Shown here: piece after piece, positions 1 to 5,375 of the stretch
How positions within the stretch are numbered: the stretch's first letter is position 1
Layout: each line of letters opens with the position of its first letter
NCBI GenBank assembly: GCA_002350765.1
Contig: DEFK01000043.1
Location: 1 to 8,675, forward strand
Length of the DNA stretch: 8,675 bases
Reading direction: 5' to 3'
From: Ruminococcaceae bacterium UBA2854
GTDB lineage: Bacteria > Bacillota > Clostridia > Oscillospirales > Acutalibacteraceae
The notes under the pieces: model-generated
Database searches by the model: none
The model's input: only the letters and a program-made list of their open reading frames with translations
Told to the model about the DNA's origin: nothing
Position numbers and translations under genes: made by a program

Positions 1-45
1 CAACTTTCGGGGGTCACGTCATATTTAAATCGCTCTGCTAATTTT

Positions 46-740
46 TTAGGTTAAATCATGTTCAAAAGCTATGTAAATCTTATTATCATACACAGTTGTA
101 GCCGCTACATTCCAGCCGTCGTTAGCGTTTTTATTCATTGTATCACAGTTATTAAACTGTCATACTTTGCTTTAATTACAGCCAATTTATACTCTTTAAT
201 TGGTGAAGAGGATTGATTATTCGAAGAATAGTCAGCTTTCGTGCGCTCAAAGATTATTTTAATTTTATTTTCGTAGGTAGCCATATCGGATACAATCCAG
301 TTTTCAGCTGCGTGCTTGTTCATAGTGTCAGTAATTACACCGGTATATTTCGCCTTTACGGAAACGATTTTATACTCTTTAATTACAGGAACTTCAGGAG
401 CACTTTCTTTCGGTTGTTCAGATTTTACCGTAACTTTGCATTTTAGCTTGGTTTTACCAACTTTTGCCGTAATAGTTGCTTTGCCGGATTTAACTCCTTT
501 TATTCTGATAGTGTGCTTTTTAGAGTTTATTTTTCCTAATTCTGCTATCTTATTATCAGAAGTCATCCAAGTAATACGTTTTTTGGCGTTTTTTACCTTT
601 AAGGTAAATGACTTGCCGACGTTGATAGTTTTTTTCTTTTTATTTAGCTTTGGTGAGGCGGCATAATATGTTATTGTAGTTGAAAACAAAATCGACATTA
701 TTAAACTGAAAGAAGCAATGTTAATTAATAGTTTTTTCAT
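46..740 (-). pseudogene. Secreted BIG2 / tandem DUF4177-like protein, frameshifted in second repeat
   Basis: The uninterrupted reading frame is 135-740 (201 aa). It has a signal peptide (Lys2-Lys3, hydrophobic to about residue 26, cleavage near Ala28), then a bacterial Ig-like group 2 domain at about 30-106 (ending in the typical SGKATITAKVG pattern). A short Pro/Glu linker leads to a DUF4177-like repeat at 120-168 (IKEYKIVSVKAKYTG, then AAENW, then IIFER). A second copy starts at 181 but stops at 201. Removing one TG dinucleotide (CACA at 144-147 on the plus strand) restores 32 more residues, beginning DTMNKNANDGW and ending FEHDLT with TAA at 46-48. These match the first repeat closely and give a 230-aa protein. 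ATG at 740 has an AAGGAG site 8 bases upstream. The domain calls rest on pattern recognition; the role is probably surface or extracellular and otherwise unknown. The frameshift could be a real mutation, a slippage switch or a sequencing error. Confidence 0.75.
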
Positions 741-760
741 TTAATCAACTCCTTTAATTT

Positions 761-789
761 ATTATAATACTATGAAATGATTATTTCAA
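761..789 (-). promoter_or_regulatory. Sigma-A-type promoter of the BIG2/DUF4177 gene
   Basis: Reading the minus strand, TTGAAA (784-789), a 17-base spacer and TATAAT (761-766) make a near-consensus promoter. The predicted start is near 754, so the leader would be only about 14 bases and would begin almost at the Shine-Dalgarno site. Confidence 0.65.
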
Positions 790-813
790 TAGTTATTCTG
801 TTTGTAATAGGGC

Positions 814-845
814 AAAAAAGCAGAGTAGAAATTTTCTACTCTGCT
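814..845 (-). terminator. Rho-independent terminator of the toxin-antitoxin operon
   Basis: An 11-bp perfect stem (AGCAGAGTAGA at 819-829 with TCTACTCTGCT at 835-845, 5-base loop) is followed on the minus strand by six T residues (814-819). It begins 6 bases after the toxin stop codon. It separates the toxin-antitoxin operon from the BIG2 gene, which has its own promoter. Confidence 0.85.
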
Positions 846-851
846 AAAATT

Positions 852-1100
852 TTACTTATAAATATCCCCGCGGTTGCCGATTTCAATTACGTTAATAACC
901 AAAACCGAGTTATCCAATAAATAAATAACCCTGTACGAACCCACTCGCAATCTAAAACAATTATCTAATCCTTTAAGATTTTTTATATCTCCTTCATCAG
1001 GGAGTTTATAAATTGCTTTTAGAAGCCTTACGCGTTGTTGCTTAGGTTGTTTTGCTAAAAACTTAACCGCCTTTTTCTCGATGTTAATCTTGTAGCTCAT
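852..1100 (-). CDS. RelE/ParE-family toxin (probable ribosome-dependent mRNA interferase)
   Basis: This 82-aa protein has the RelE-fold pattern: an N-terminal helix rich in Lys/Gln/Arg, then NLKGL (41-45), FRLRVGSYRVIY (49-60) and a C-terminal GNRGDIYK (75-82). By comparison with E. coli RelE, Arg50/Arg52, Arg57, Arg77 and Tyr81 sit where the RNA-cleaving basic residues and tyrosine lie, so the active site looks intact. ParE-type gyrase poisons share the fold, but the conserved C-terminal Arg and Tyr favour an RNase. The start at 1100 overlaps the antitoxin gene by 17 bases, with a GGGG motif about 10 bases upstream. This implies translational coupling and antitoxin-first synthesis, the usual type II order. 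The gene is followed directly by a terminator. Confidence 0.85.
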   Translation of the reverse strand: MSYKINIEKKAVKFLAKQPKQQRVRLLKAIYKLPDEGDIKNLKGLDNCFRLRVGSYRVIYLLDNSVLVINVIEIGNRGDIYK

Positions 1101-1311
1101 CTAAGCTTACCCCGCATATTTCTAAGGCTTCCTCCAACGGAACAAAATCATCTTTATTGGAACTGTTTTTATATTCTTCTAAAAGCTGTTCACAATAAGC
1201 GTCGTCCGCTTCTTCGTCAGCTCTTAATCCTTGAAGATACGCGATAGCGTAACCGAGCTTATATTCGGGAATATCGTTAAGCAGCTGGATAGCCAATTCT
1301 TTGTTACTCAT
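1084..1311 (-). CDS. Cognate antitoxin of the RelE-family module
   Basis: A 75-aa acidic protein encoded immediately upstream of, and overlapping, the RelE-like toxin. The N-terminal half (MSNKELAIQLLNDIPEYKL, then AIAYLQGLRA to residue 31) looks like a compact helical part that may dimerise or bind DNA. The Asp/Glu-rich remainder (32-75) is probably the toxin-wrapping segment. I recognise the style of small Clostridia antitoxins beginning MSNKEL, but cannot place it in a named superfamily such as RelB or Phd. An AGAGG site 10 bases before ATG 1311 supports the start. A palindrome just upstream is a candidate operator for autoregulation. The antitoxin assignment rests mainly on position, overlap, size and charge. 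Confidence 0.75.
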   Translation of the reverse strand: MSNKELAIQLLNDIPEYKLGYAIAYLQGLRADEEADDAYCEQLLEEYKNSSNKDDFVPLEEALEICGVSLDELQD

Positions 1312-1328
1312 AGAATCAACCTCTTTTT

Positions 1329-1342
1329 GTATAAACTTATAC
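1329..1342 (-). promoter_or_regulatory. Candidate operator palindrome and promoter of the toxin-antitoxin operon
   Basis: GTATAA and TTATAC arms with a two-base centre form a perfect 14-base inverted repeat, 17 bases upstream of the antitoxin start. On the minus strand it overlaps TGGTATAAG, a possible extended -10; the matching -35 (TTCGGT) is poor. Type II antitoxins normally bind palindromes in just this position, so it is a reasonable autoregulatory site. No terminator separates it from the rubrerythrin gene, so read-through from there is also likely. Confidence 0.4.
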
Positions 1343-1355
1343 CAATCTCAACCGC

Positions 1356-1904
1356 TTAACCGAAATATCTCTTAAGAAGTCCTGAGAAGCCTGCGCCGTG
1401 ACGAGCTTCGTCCTTAGCCATCTCGTGAACTGTATCGTGGATAGCGTCTAAGCCAGCCGCCTTAGCTCTCTTAGCGAGGTCGAACTTGCCCTCGCAAGCG
1501 CCTGCCTCGGCGTCAGCGCGCATTTTAAGGTTCTTTTCGGTTGAGTCGGTAATAACTTCGCCTAAAAGCTCAGCGAATTTAGCCGCGTGAACAGCTTCCT
1601 CTAAGCCGTACTTTTCGAAAGCGGCGGCGATTTCGGGATAACCCTCTCTGTCGGCTACTCTAGCCATAGCGAGGTACATACCAACTTCGGAGCACTCGCC
1701 GTTAAAGTTGTCGCGTAAATCCTTAATAATATCTTCGCTTACGCCCTCAGCTTTGCCTTCGCCTACAATATGTACTGTAGCGTAATCAGCCTCGCCGTTA
1801 ACCTCGTTGAATTTAGCGGCGGGAGCCTTACAGATAGGGCACTGCTCGGGAGGAGTATCTCCCTCGTGAACGTAACCGCATACTGAACATACAAATTTTT
1901 TCAT
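1356..1904 (-). CDS. Reverse rubrerythrin (rubredoxin domain N-terminal)
   Basis: This 182-aa cytoplasmic protein reduces hydrogen peroxide (and O2 in clostridial systems) with electrons from NADH through rubredoxin/flavoprotein partners, protecting anaerobes. The N-terminus is a rubredoxin-type iron site: Cys6-x-x-Cys9 and Cys22-P-I-Cys25. A ferritin-like four-helix domain follows (about 55-180). It has carboxylate/histidine diiron ligands in two ExxH motifs (E103-H106 and E166-H169), with further candidate Glu at 70/73 and 133. Classical rubrerythrins carry the rubredoxin part at the C-terminus, so this domain order defines the 'reverse' class known from Clostridium. ATG 1904 has a strong AAGGAGGAA site. 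All metal-binding positions appear present. No electron-donor partner gene is in this window. Confidence 0.95.
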   Translation of the reverse strand: MKKFVCSVCGYVHEGDTPPEQCPICKAPAAKFNEVNGEADYATVHIVGEGKAEGVSEDIIKDLRDNFNGECSEVGMYLAMARVADREGYPEIAAAFEKYGLEEAVHAAKFAELLGEVITDSTEKNLKMRADAEAGACEGKFDLAKRAKAAGLDAIHDTVHEMAKDEARHGAGFSGLLKRYFG

Positions 1905-1953
1905 CGTTAATTCCTCCTTGAATTATTAAAATAAAAGATTATTTCTTTTAGCT

Positions 1954-1982
1954 ATTTTACCATATTTCAGAATAATTGTAAA
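1954..1982 (-). promoter_or_regulatory. Rubrerythrin promoter
   Basis: On the minus strand TTTACA (1977-1982), 17 bases, then TAAAAT (1954-1959), preceded by TG one base upstream of the -10 (extended -10). The predicted start near 1947 gives a leader of about 40 bases ending in the strong ribosome binding site. A 9-base direct repeat overlaps the -35 (separate entry). Confidence 0.65.
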
Positions 1983-1993
1983 GCAATAATTGT
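1971..1993. repeat. Direct repeat AATAATTGT x2 overlapping the rubrerythrin -35
   Basis: AATAATTGT occurs at 1971-1979 and again at 1985-1993, a 14-base period. The first copy overlaps the -35 hexamer of the rubrerythrin promoter. It could be a regulator site, but the sequence is AT-rich and no named box (for example the PerR consensus) is matched convincingly. Confidence 0.35.
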
Positions 1994-2081
1994 GAAAAAT
2001 AATATTGAATTCAAAATTGTGTGTCATTATCACCCGCTATGAATAATATACTTAAACAAAATACTTAGAAAGAGTGATTTT

Positions 2082-2627
2082 ATGCCCACAGTTTATTTAA
2101 GCCCGTCGCTCCAGGAGTGGAATCCATATGTTGACGGCGGCAACGAGGAATACTATATGAACCTTATCGCGGACGCTATGGAGCCGTATTTAAGAGCGAG
2201 CGGTATCGACTTTAAACGCAACAGCCCCGAAATGACTTTGCGCCAGGCTATAGCCGACAGCAACTCGGGTAATTATGACTTGCATTTAGCGATTCATTCC
2301 AACGCTTCGGGAGAGAACAGCGCGGGTATGAACAGGGGAGTGGAGGTGTATTATTATCCGAACTCCGCAAAAGGTCAGAGCTTTGCCGATACGCTGGCGA
2401 CTAATTTTTCCGACCTTTACCCGATTCCCGAAAAGGTCAGGACAATTCCTACAACCACCCTCGGAGAATTGAGATTGACAAGAGCGCCCGCGGCGTTGAT
2501 CGAGGTGGCGTACCACGATAATTTGCAGGACGCGAGGTGGATAAGGGATAATATAAACGCTATTGCTAAAAACCTCTCTAAATCAGTAGCGGAAGCCTTA
2601 GGCGTACCGTTTGTTTCGGCAGGTTAA
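2082..2627 (+). CDS. N-acetylmuramoyl-L-alanine amidase-like protein (Amidase_3 type)
   Basis: This 181-aa protein is about the size of a single Amidase_3 catalytic domain, the zinc hydrolase that cuts between MurNAc and the stem peptide of peptidoglycan. Visible family features are NEEYYMNLIADAM (21-33; Glu23 fits the second zinc ligand), DLHLAIHSNASG (66-77; His72 fits the third ligand), GVEVYYYPNS (86-95) and PAALIEVAYHDN (136-147; Glu141 fits the catalytic Glu). The usual N-terminal DPGHGG, carrying the first zinc His, is replaced by YLSPSLQEWNPY, a start I associate with a phage- and spore-related branch of the family. There is no signal peptide, membrane segment or cell-wall-binding domain, so it may act in the mother cell, in lysis, or be released non-classically. 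The start is supported by AAAGAG upstream of ATG 2082. It is transcribed divergently from rubrerythrin with no obvious operon partner. Confidence 0.8.
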   Translation: MPTVYLSPSLQEWNPYVDGGNEEYYMNLIADAMEPYLRASGIDFKRNSPEMTLRQAIADSNSGNYDLHLAIHSNASGENSAGMNRGVEVYYYPNSAKGQSFADTLATNFSDLYPIPEKVRTIPTTTLGELRLTRAPAALIEVAYHDNLQDARWIRDNINAIAKNLSKSVAEALGVPFVSAG

Positions 2628-2650
2628 TTGATAAGATAGTTTACTTTGGC

Positions 2651-2717
2651 TGTCATTTTGAGCGAAGCGTGGCGGAGTCGAAAAAATTTAAGATCCTTCG
2701 GCGAGCTCAGGATGACA
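2651..2717. repeat. Palindromic dispersed-repeat/MITE-like element
   Basis: A 67-bp stretch bounded by 13-base inverted ends: TGTCATTTTGAGC (2651-2663) and GCTCAGGATGACA (2705-2717). They match at 11 of 13 positions, and the two differences form G-U pairs in RNA. The interior (GAAGCG, then GATCCTTCGG) fits a short palindromic repeat type with TGTCAT-C/T-CTGAGC ends that I recall as scattered between genes in many bacterial genomes. It codes for nothing visible. As RNA it would fold into a stem and may shape the 3' end of the amidase transcript. Confidence 0.65.
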
Positions 2718-2742
2718 TAATTTCGGCAAGCTCAGGATGACA
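2697..2742. repeat. Duplicated right end of the palindromic repeat
   Basis: The 21-base right end of the palindromic element (2697-2717) is repeated at 2722-2742 with a single difference (G/A at the seventh base) and a 25-base period. This looks like a partial tandem duplication or a remnant of a second insertion. Confidence 0.8.
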
Positions 2743-2749
2743 CATTGTC

Positions 2750-2778
2750 TTGAAAAATATGTCAGTTATTGATATAAT
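2750..2778 (+). promoter_or_regulatory. Consensus promoter pointing at the rsmF-rsmA operon through a hairpin
   Basis: TTGAAA (2750-2755), a 17-base spacer and TATAAT (2773-2778), with TG one base before the -10, make a strong sigma-A-type promoter. Initiation would fall near 2785, inside the left arm of the hairpin at 2781-2807. The RNA would run antisense to the microprotein gene before reaching rsmF at 2996. It is the best-looking promoter upstream of rsmF, but whether transcripts escape the hairpin is unknown. Confidence 0.55.
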
Positions 2779-2780
2779 AT

Positions 2781-2807
2781 AAGCGGCTCAGTGTTAATGA
2801 GCCGCTT
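2781..2807 (-). terminator. Hairpin terminator behind the microprotein gene, possibly bidirectional
   Basis: A 10-bp perfect stem, AAGCGGCTCA (2781-2790) with TGAGCCGCTT (2798-2807), 7-base loop. On the minus strand it begins 5 bases after the microprotein stop codon but is followed by ATATTATATC rather than a clean T tract. On the plus strand GTTTGTTATTT follows, so it may also stop amidase-side transcription. Confidence 0.65.
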
Positions 2808-2812
2808 GTTTG

Positions 2813-2935
2813 TTATTTACACTCTTTATCGTTCTTGTTCTGGGTGTTCTTGGACTTTTTATTCTGGTTCTGTTTATCCTGTTTGTTCTGATTATTCTGC
2901 TTCTTGTTCTGATTGTTATCCTGATAGTCGCTCAT
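2813..2935 (-). CDS. Asn/Gln/Lys-rich 40-residue microprotein
   Basis: I do not recognise a named family. The frame runs from ATG at 2935 to TAA at 2813: MSDYQDNNQNKKQNNQNKQD, then another 20 residues of the same Asn/Gln/Lys composition ending KECK. It has almost no hydrophobic residues, so it is expected to be soluble, basic and disordered. Support for a real gene is a very strong AAGGAGGTGAG site (2941-2951) with AAGGAGG 9 bases before ATG, a full-length frame, and a hairpin directly after the stop. Similar short Asn/Gln-rich hypothetical proteins occur in Clostridia as far as I recall; a spore-associated or nucleic-acid-binding role would be speculation. No clear promoter is seen; TATAAA near 2983-2988 (minus strand) lacks a good -35. 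On the opposite strand the same DNA reads as a long run of Leu/Val/Ile, which falsely extends rsmF upstream. Confidence 0.65.
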   Translation of the reverse strand: MSDYQDNNQNKKQNNQNKQDKQNQNKKSKNTQNKNDKECK

Positions 2936-2995
2936 TGGAGCTCACCTCCTTGTTTACAGGTAGTTTTTACATATTGTTTTATTTTATACGTAATT

Positions 2996-4312
2996 ATGGA
3001 AAAATTTTTTGAGAGAATGAAATCCCTGCTCGGGGATGAATACGAAAGCTTTTTAAAATTTTATAACAGCGGTAAGGTTTATAGAGGACTGCGTGTTAAT
3101 ACCCTTAAATGCTCCGCGGACAAGCTCGGGGAGCTTTTGGACTTTGAGCTTGTGAACACGCCGTTTTGTAAGGACGGGTTTTATATTCCCGATACCGTTG
3201 AGTCAATCGGCAATTCTCCGCTTCATCACGCGGGAGCGTTTTATGTCCAGGAGCCGTCCGCGACCTCGGCGGTCGAGATGCTCGGCGTTAAAGAGGGCGA
3301 CAGGGTGTTGGATCTATGCGCCGCTCCGGGCGGTAAAAGTACCCAGATTGCCGCGAAGCTGAATAACAAGGGGCTTTTGTGGAGTAATGAGATTGTAAAA
3401 TCGAGAAGTATAATTCTTTTATCGAATATTGAACGAATGGGAATTAGAAACGCCGTGGTGTCGAATTGCCGCCCCGATACGCTGTGCGATAAGCTTAGAG
3501 GATATTTCGACAAGGTGCTTGTTGACGCGCCGTGCAGCGGCGAGGGAATGTTCAGAAAGAATAACGAGGCTCAGAGTGAGTGGAGCGTTGAGCACGTTAA
3601 AAGCTGCGCCGCCCGCCAGCTCAATATTTTAAATTCGGCTAAAAACGCCCTTAGAGAAAACGGCGAGCTAGTGTACTCGACCTGTACGTTTTCCGAGGAA
3701 GAAAACGAGGGTGTTATTACGGAGTTTCTGAAAGAAAATCCCGAGTTCGAGCTTGTTGATAGCGGCGTAGAGTTCGGCAGACCGACGCTTGATTACGCCC
3801 GCAGGATTTTCCCGATGGACGGCGGGGAAGGTCATTTTGCCGCAAAGCTGAGAAAAACCTCTCCGTCGGTATCTGTTCCGACTGTAAAAACCGATACCAA
3901 AGCTCCCGATATAGCTTTTGAGTTTTATAAAAGCTGCTTTTTAAATCAGCCGTTCGGAGATAATCTCGCCGTAGACAGGAACAATATATTTGTTATTCCC
4001 GATAATCTCCCCAATACGCGCGGGTTGAATATACTTAGAAAAGGAGTTTTACTCGGCGAGCTGAAGAAAAATCGAGTTGAACCTCACCACCACGCGTTTA
4101 TGTGCGTAAATCCCAAAAACTGCGTGAATTATGTTGATTTAGATGTAAACAGCGTTGAGATTAAAAAATTCCTCCACGGCGAGGAAATCGACGTTGATAA
4201 AGATATTAAGGGCTATACCGCGGTGTGCGTAAACGGTATTACCACAGGCTTCGGAAAAGCCTCGGGCGGTAAGCTAAAGAATAAATATCCAAAGGGTTTA
4301 AGGACGTTATGA
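2996..4312 (+). CDS. rsmF: RsmF-like 16S rRNA (cytosine-C5) methyltransferase, NOL1/NOP2/Sun family
   Basis: This 438-aa protein transfers a methyl group from SAM to C5 of a cytosine in 16S rRNA (C1407 for E. coli RsmF; related Gram-positive enzymes target neighbouring sites, so the exact base is uncertain). The N-terminus FFERMKSLLGDEYESF and LRVNTLK is typical. The SAM-binding loop is DLCAAPGGKS at 106-115. Motif IV is DAPCSGEG with Cys180, and motif VI is YSTCTFSEEEN with the nucleophile Cys230, so both catalytic cysteines are present. The C-terminal half (about 300-438) matches the RsmF tail with its RNA-binding, PUA-like part. ATG 2996 is chosen because the family begins just here. A longer frame from 2810 would add 62 residues that are only the complement of the microprotein gene. 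No Shine-Dalgarno site precedes ATG 2996. The stop overlaps rsmA by 4 bases (ATGA). Confidence 0.9.
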   Translation: MEKFFERMKSLLGDEYESFLKFYNSGKVYRGLRVNTLKCSADKLGELLDFELVNTPFCKDGFYIPDTVESIGNSPLHHAGAFYVQEPSATSAVEMLGVKEGDRVLDLCAAPGGKSTQIAAKLNNKGLLWSNEIVKSRSIILLSNIERMGIRNAVVSNCRPDTLCDKLRGYFDKVLVDAPCSGEGMFRKNNEAQSEWSVEHVKSCAARQLNILNSAKNALRENGELVYSTCTFSEEENEGVITEFLKENPEFELVDSGVEFGRPTLDYARRIFPMDGGEGHFAAKLRKTSPSVSVPTVKTDTKAPDIAFEFYKSCFLNQPFGDNLAVDRNNIFVIPDNLPNTRGLNILRKGVLLGELKKNRVEPHHHAFMCVNPKNCVNYVDLDVNSVEIKKFLHGEEIDVDKDIKGYTAVCVNGITTGFGKASGGKLKNKYPKGLRTL

Positions 4313-5163
4313 AAAGATTATCCGATATAGGTACAATTAAAGATATACTCTCGCGCTACGGCTTTAACTTTTCCAAGGGCTTGGGACAAAATTTCCTTAT
4401 TAATCCGTCCGTATGTCCTCGAATGGCTGAGCTAAGCGGAGCTGGCGAGGGAGTAGGCGTTATAGAAATCGGCCCCGGTATCGGCGTGCTTACTCAGGAG
4501 CTGTGCGAGCTTGCCGATAAGGTAGTCGCGGTTGAGATCGATAAACGCCTTATTCCCGTGCTTGATGAAACCCTCGGCGATTACGATAATATAAAGGTTA
4601 TTAACGAGGATGTTCTAAAGCTCGATTTAAATAAGCTTATCGAGGATGAGTTTAAGGGGATGAAGGTTGTAGTCTGCGCTAATCTGCCTTACTATATCAC
4701 TTCTCCCGTTATAATGAAGCTGCTCGAGGATAAGCTAAATATAGAAGCGATTACCGTTATGGTACAGAAAGAAGCGGCTCAGCGTATCTGCGCCGAGGTC
4801 GGAAGCCGTGAGAGCGGCGCGGTAACGGTATCGGTTAATTTCTACAGCAAGCCCGAAATGCTCTTTCAGGTAAGCGCGGGTTCATTTATGCCCGCGCCTA
4901 AGGTAGACTCGGCGGTTATGAGATTGAACGTGTACGAGAAACCGCTTTTCGAGCTAGAGGACGAGAAAAAATTCTTTACCGTGGTAAAGGCGGCTTTCGC
5001 TCAGCGGAGAAAAACTGTATTAAATTCAATTAGTTCATCATTAGGACTTGAAAAAAGTGTGGTAAATGATGTATTATTAGATAGTGGGGTAGACCCTCGC
5101 TCAAGAGCCGAGAAATTATCAATGAATGATTTCGCCGAGATTTCGCGGAGGATAAAGCTATGA
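4309..5163 (+). CDS. rsmA: 16S rRNA dimethyladenosine transferase RsmA (KsgA)
   Basis: This 284-aa protein of normal family length dimethylates the two adjacent adenines of the helix 45 loop of 16S rRNA (A1518/A1519 in E. coli numbering), a late 30S assembly step. Loss of the enzyme gives kasugamycin resistance. Visible motifs are GLGQNFL (24-30), the SAM loop EIGPGIG (53-59), VEID after it, the catalytic NLPYY (125-129), PAPKVDSAV toward the C-terminal domain, and AFAQRRKTVLNS. The reading frame is complete. It starts in ATGA overlap with rsmF and ends in ATGA overlap with the next small gene, so translation is coupled on both sides. About 110 bases near the 3' end (roughly 5015-5130) use TTA, TCA, AGT and GTA codons unlike the CTT/GCG/GAG-rich rest, a local change in codon use. 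Confidence 0.97.
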   Translation: MKRLSDIGTIKDILSRYGFNFSKGLGQNFLINPSVCPRMAELSGAGEGVGVIEIGPGIGVLTQELCELADKVVAVEIDKRLIPVLDETLGDYDNIKVINEDVLKLDLNKLIEDEFKGMKVVVCANLPYYITSPVIMKLLEDKLNIEAITVMVQKEAAQRICAEVGSRESGAVTVSVNFYSKPEMLFQVSAGSFMPAPKVDSAVMRLNVYEKPLFELEDEKKFFTVVKAAFAQRRKTVLNSISSSLGLEKSVVNDVLLDSGVDPRSRAEKLSMNDFAEISRRIKL

Positions 5164-5375
5164 TAAAGAAAAAACTGCGTATTATTATCCCCGCCGCGTT
5201 TATTATAACGGCTTTCGGCTTACTTATAACGGCTATGATAGTTCACGCCGTAAGAGGAGAAAAATCAAGCCTTGCGGGGTTGTTCGGAATCGGCGCCGCG
5301 GCGGTGTCTTTTATAGGATTTGTTATAATTCTTGTTATCGGAAAGGGTGAGAAAAATGAAAACAAAGAGCGGTAA
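5160..5375 (+). CDS. Small two-helix membrane protein of unknown function
   Basis: I do not recognise a family. This 71-aa protein has a basic start (MIKKKLR), a first membrane segment at about 8-31, a short loop (RGEKSS), a second at about 38-61, and a charged tail KGEKNENKER. Both ends are predicted to be cytoplasmic. ATG 5160 overlaps the rsmA stop (ATGA) and is preceded by GGAGG (5147-5151) at 8 bases, so the start is well supported and expression is tied to rsmA. Its 3' end overlaps the next, similarly built gene by 20 bases. A link to ribosome assembly is suggested only by position. Confidence 0.8.
   Translation: MIKKKLRIIIPAAFIITAFGLLITAMIVHAVRGEKSSLAGLFGIGAAAVSFIGFVIILVIGKGEKNENKER

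Noticed and set aside
213..666. Plus-strand frames of 77 and 116 aa opposite the BIG2 protein gene
   Set aside because: They are low-complexity Phe/Leu-rich antisense readings of the Lys-rich secreted protein and have no ribosome binding sites.
1971..1993. PerR box upstream of rubrerythrin
   Set aside because: A peroxide-responsive site would fit the gene, but the sequence forms a direct repeat rather than the expected inverted TTATAAT-type box.
2286..2516. 76-aa minus-strand frame inside the amidase gene
   Set aside because: It is antisense to conserved amidase motifs, with no start signals.
2651..2742. CRISPR-like repeat array
   Set aside because: There are only two copies of one end, 25 bases apart with no spacer of usual length, and no cas genes; it fits a palindromic dispersed element better.
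2810..2995. 62-residue hydrophobic N-terminal extension of the rRNA methyltransferase
   Set aside because: It is the complement of the Asn/Gln/Lys-rich microgene (CAG/AAC/AAG read backwards gives Leu/Val). It lacks a ribosome binding site, and the family begins at MEKFFERM (2996).
3241..3632. Minus- and plus-strand frames of 90 and 67 aa inside rsmF
   Set aside because: They are shadows of conserved SAM-binding and catalytic motifs in the true frame.
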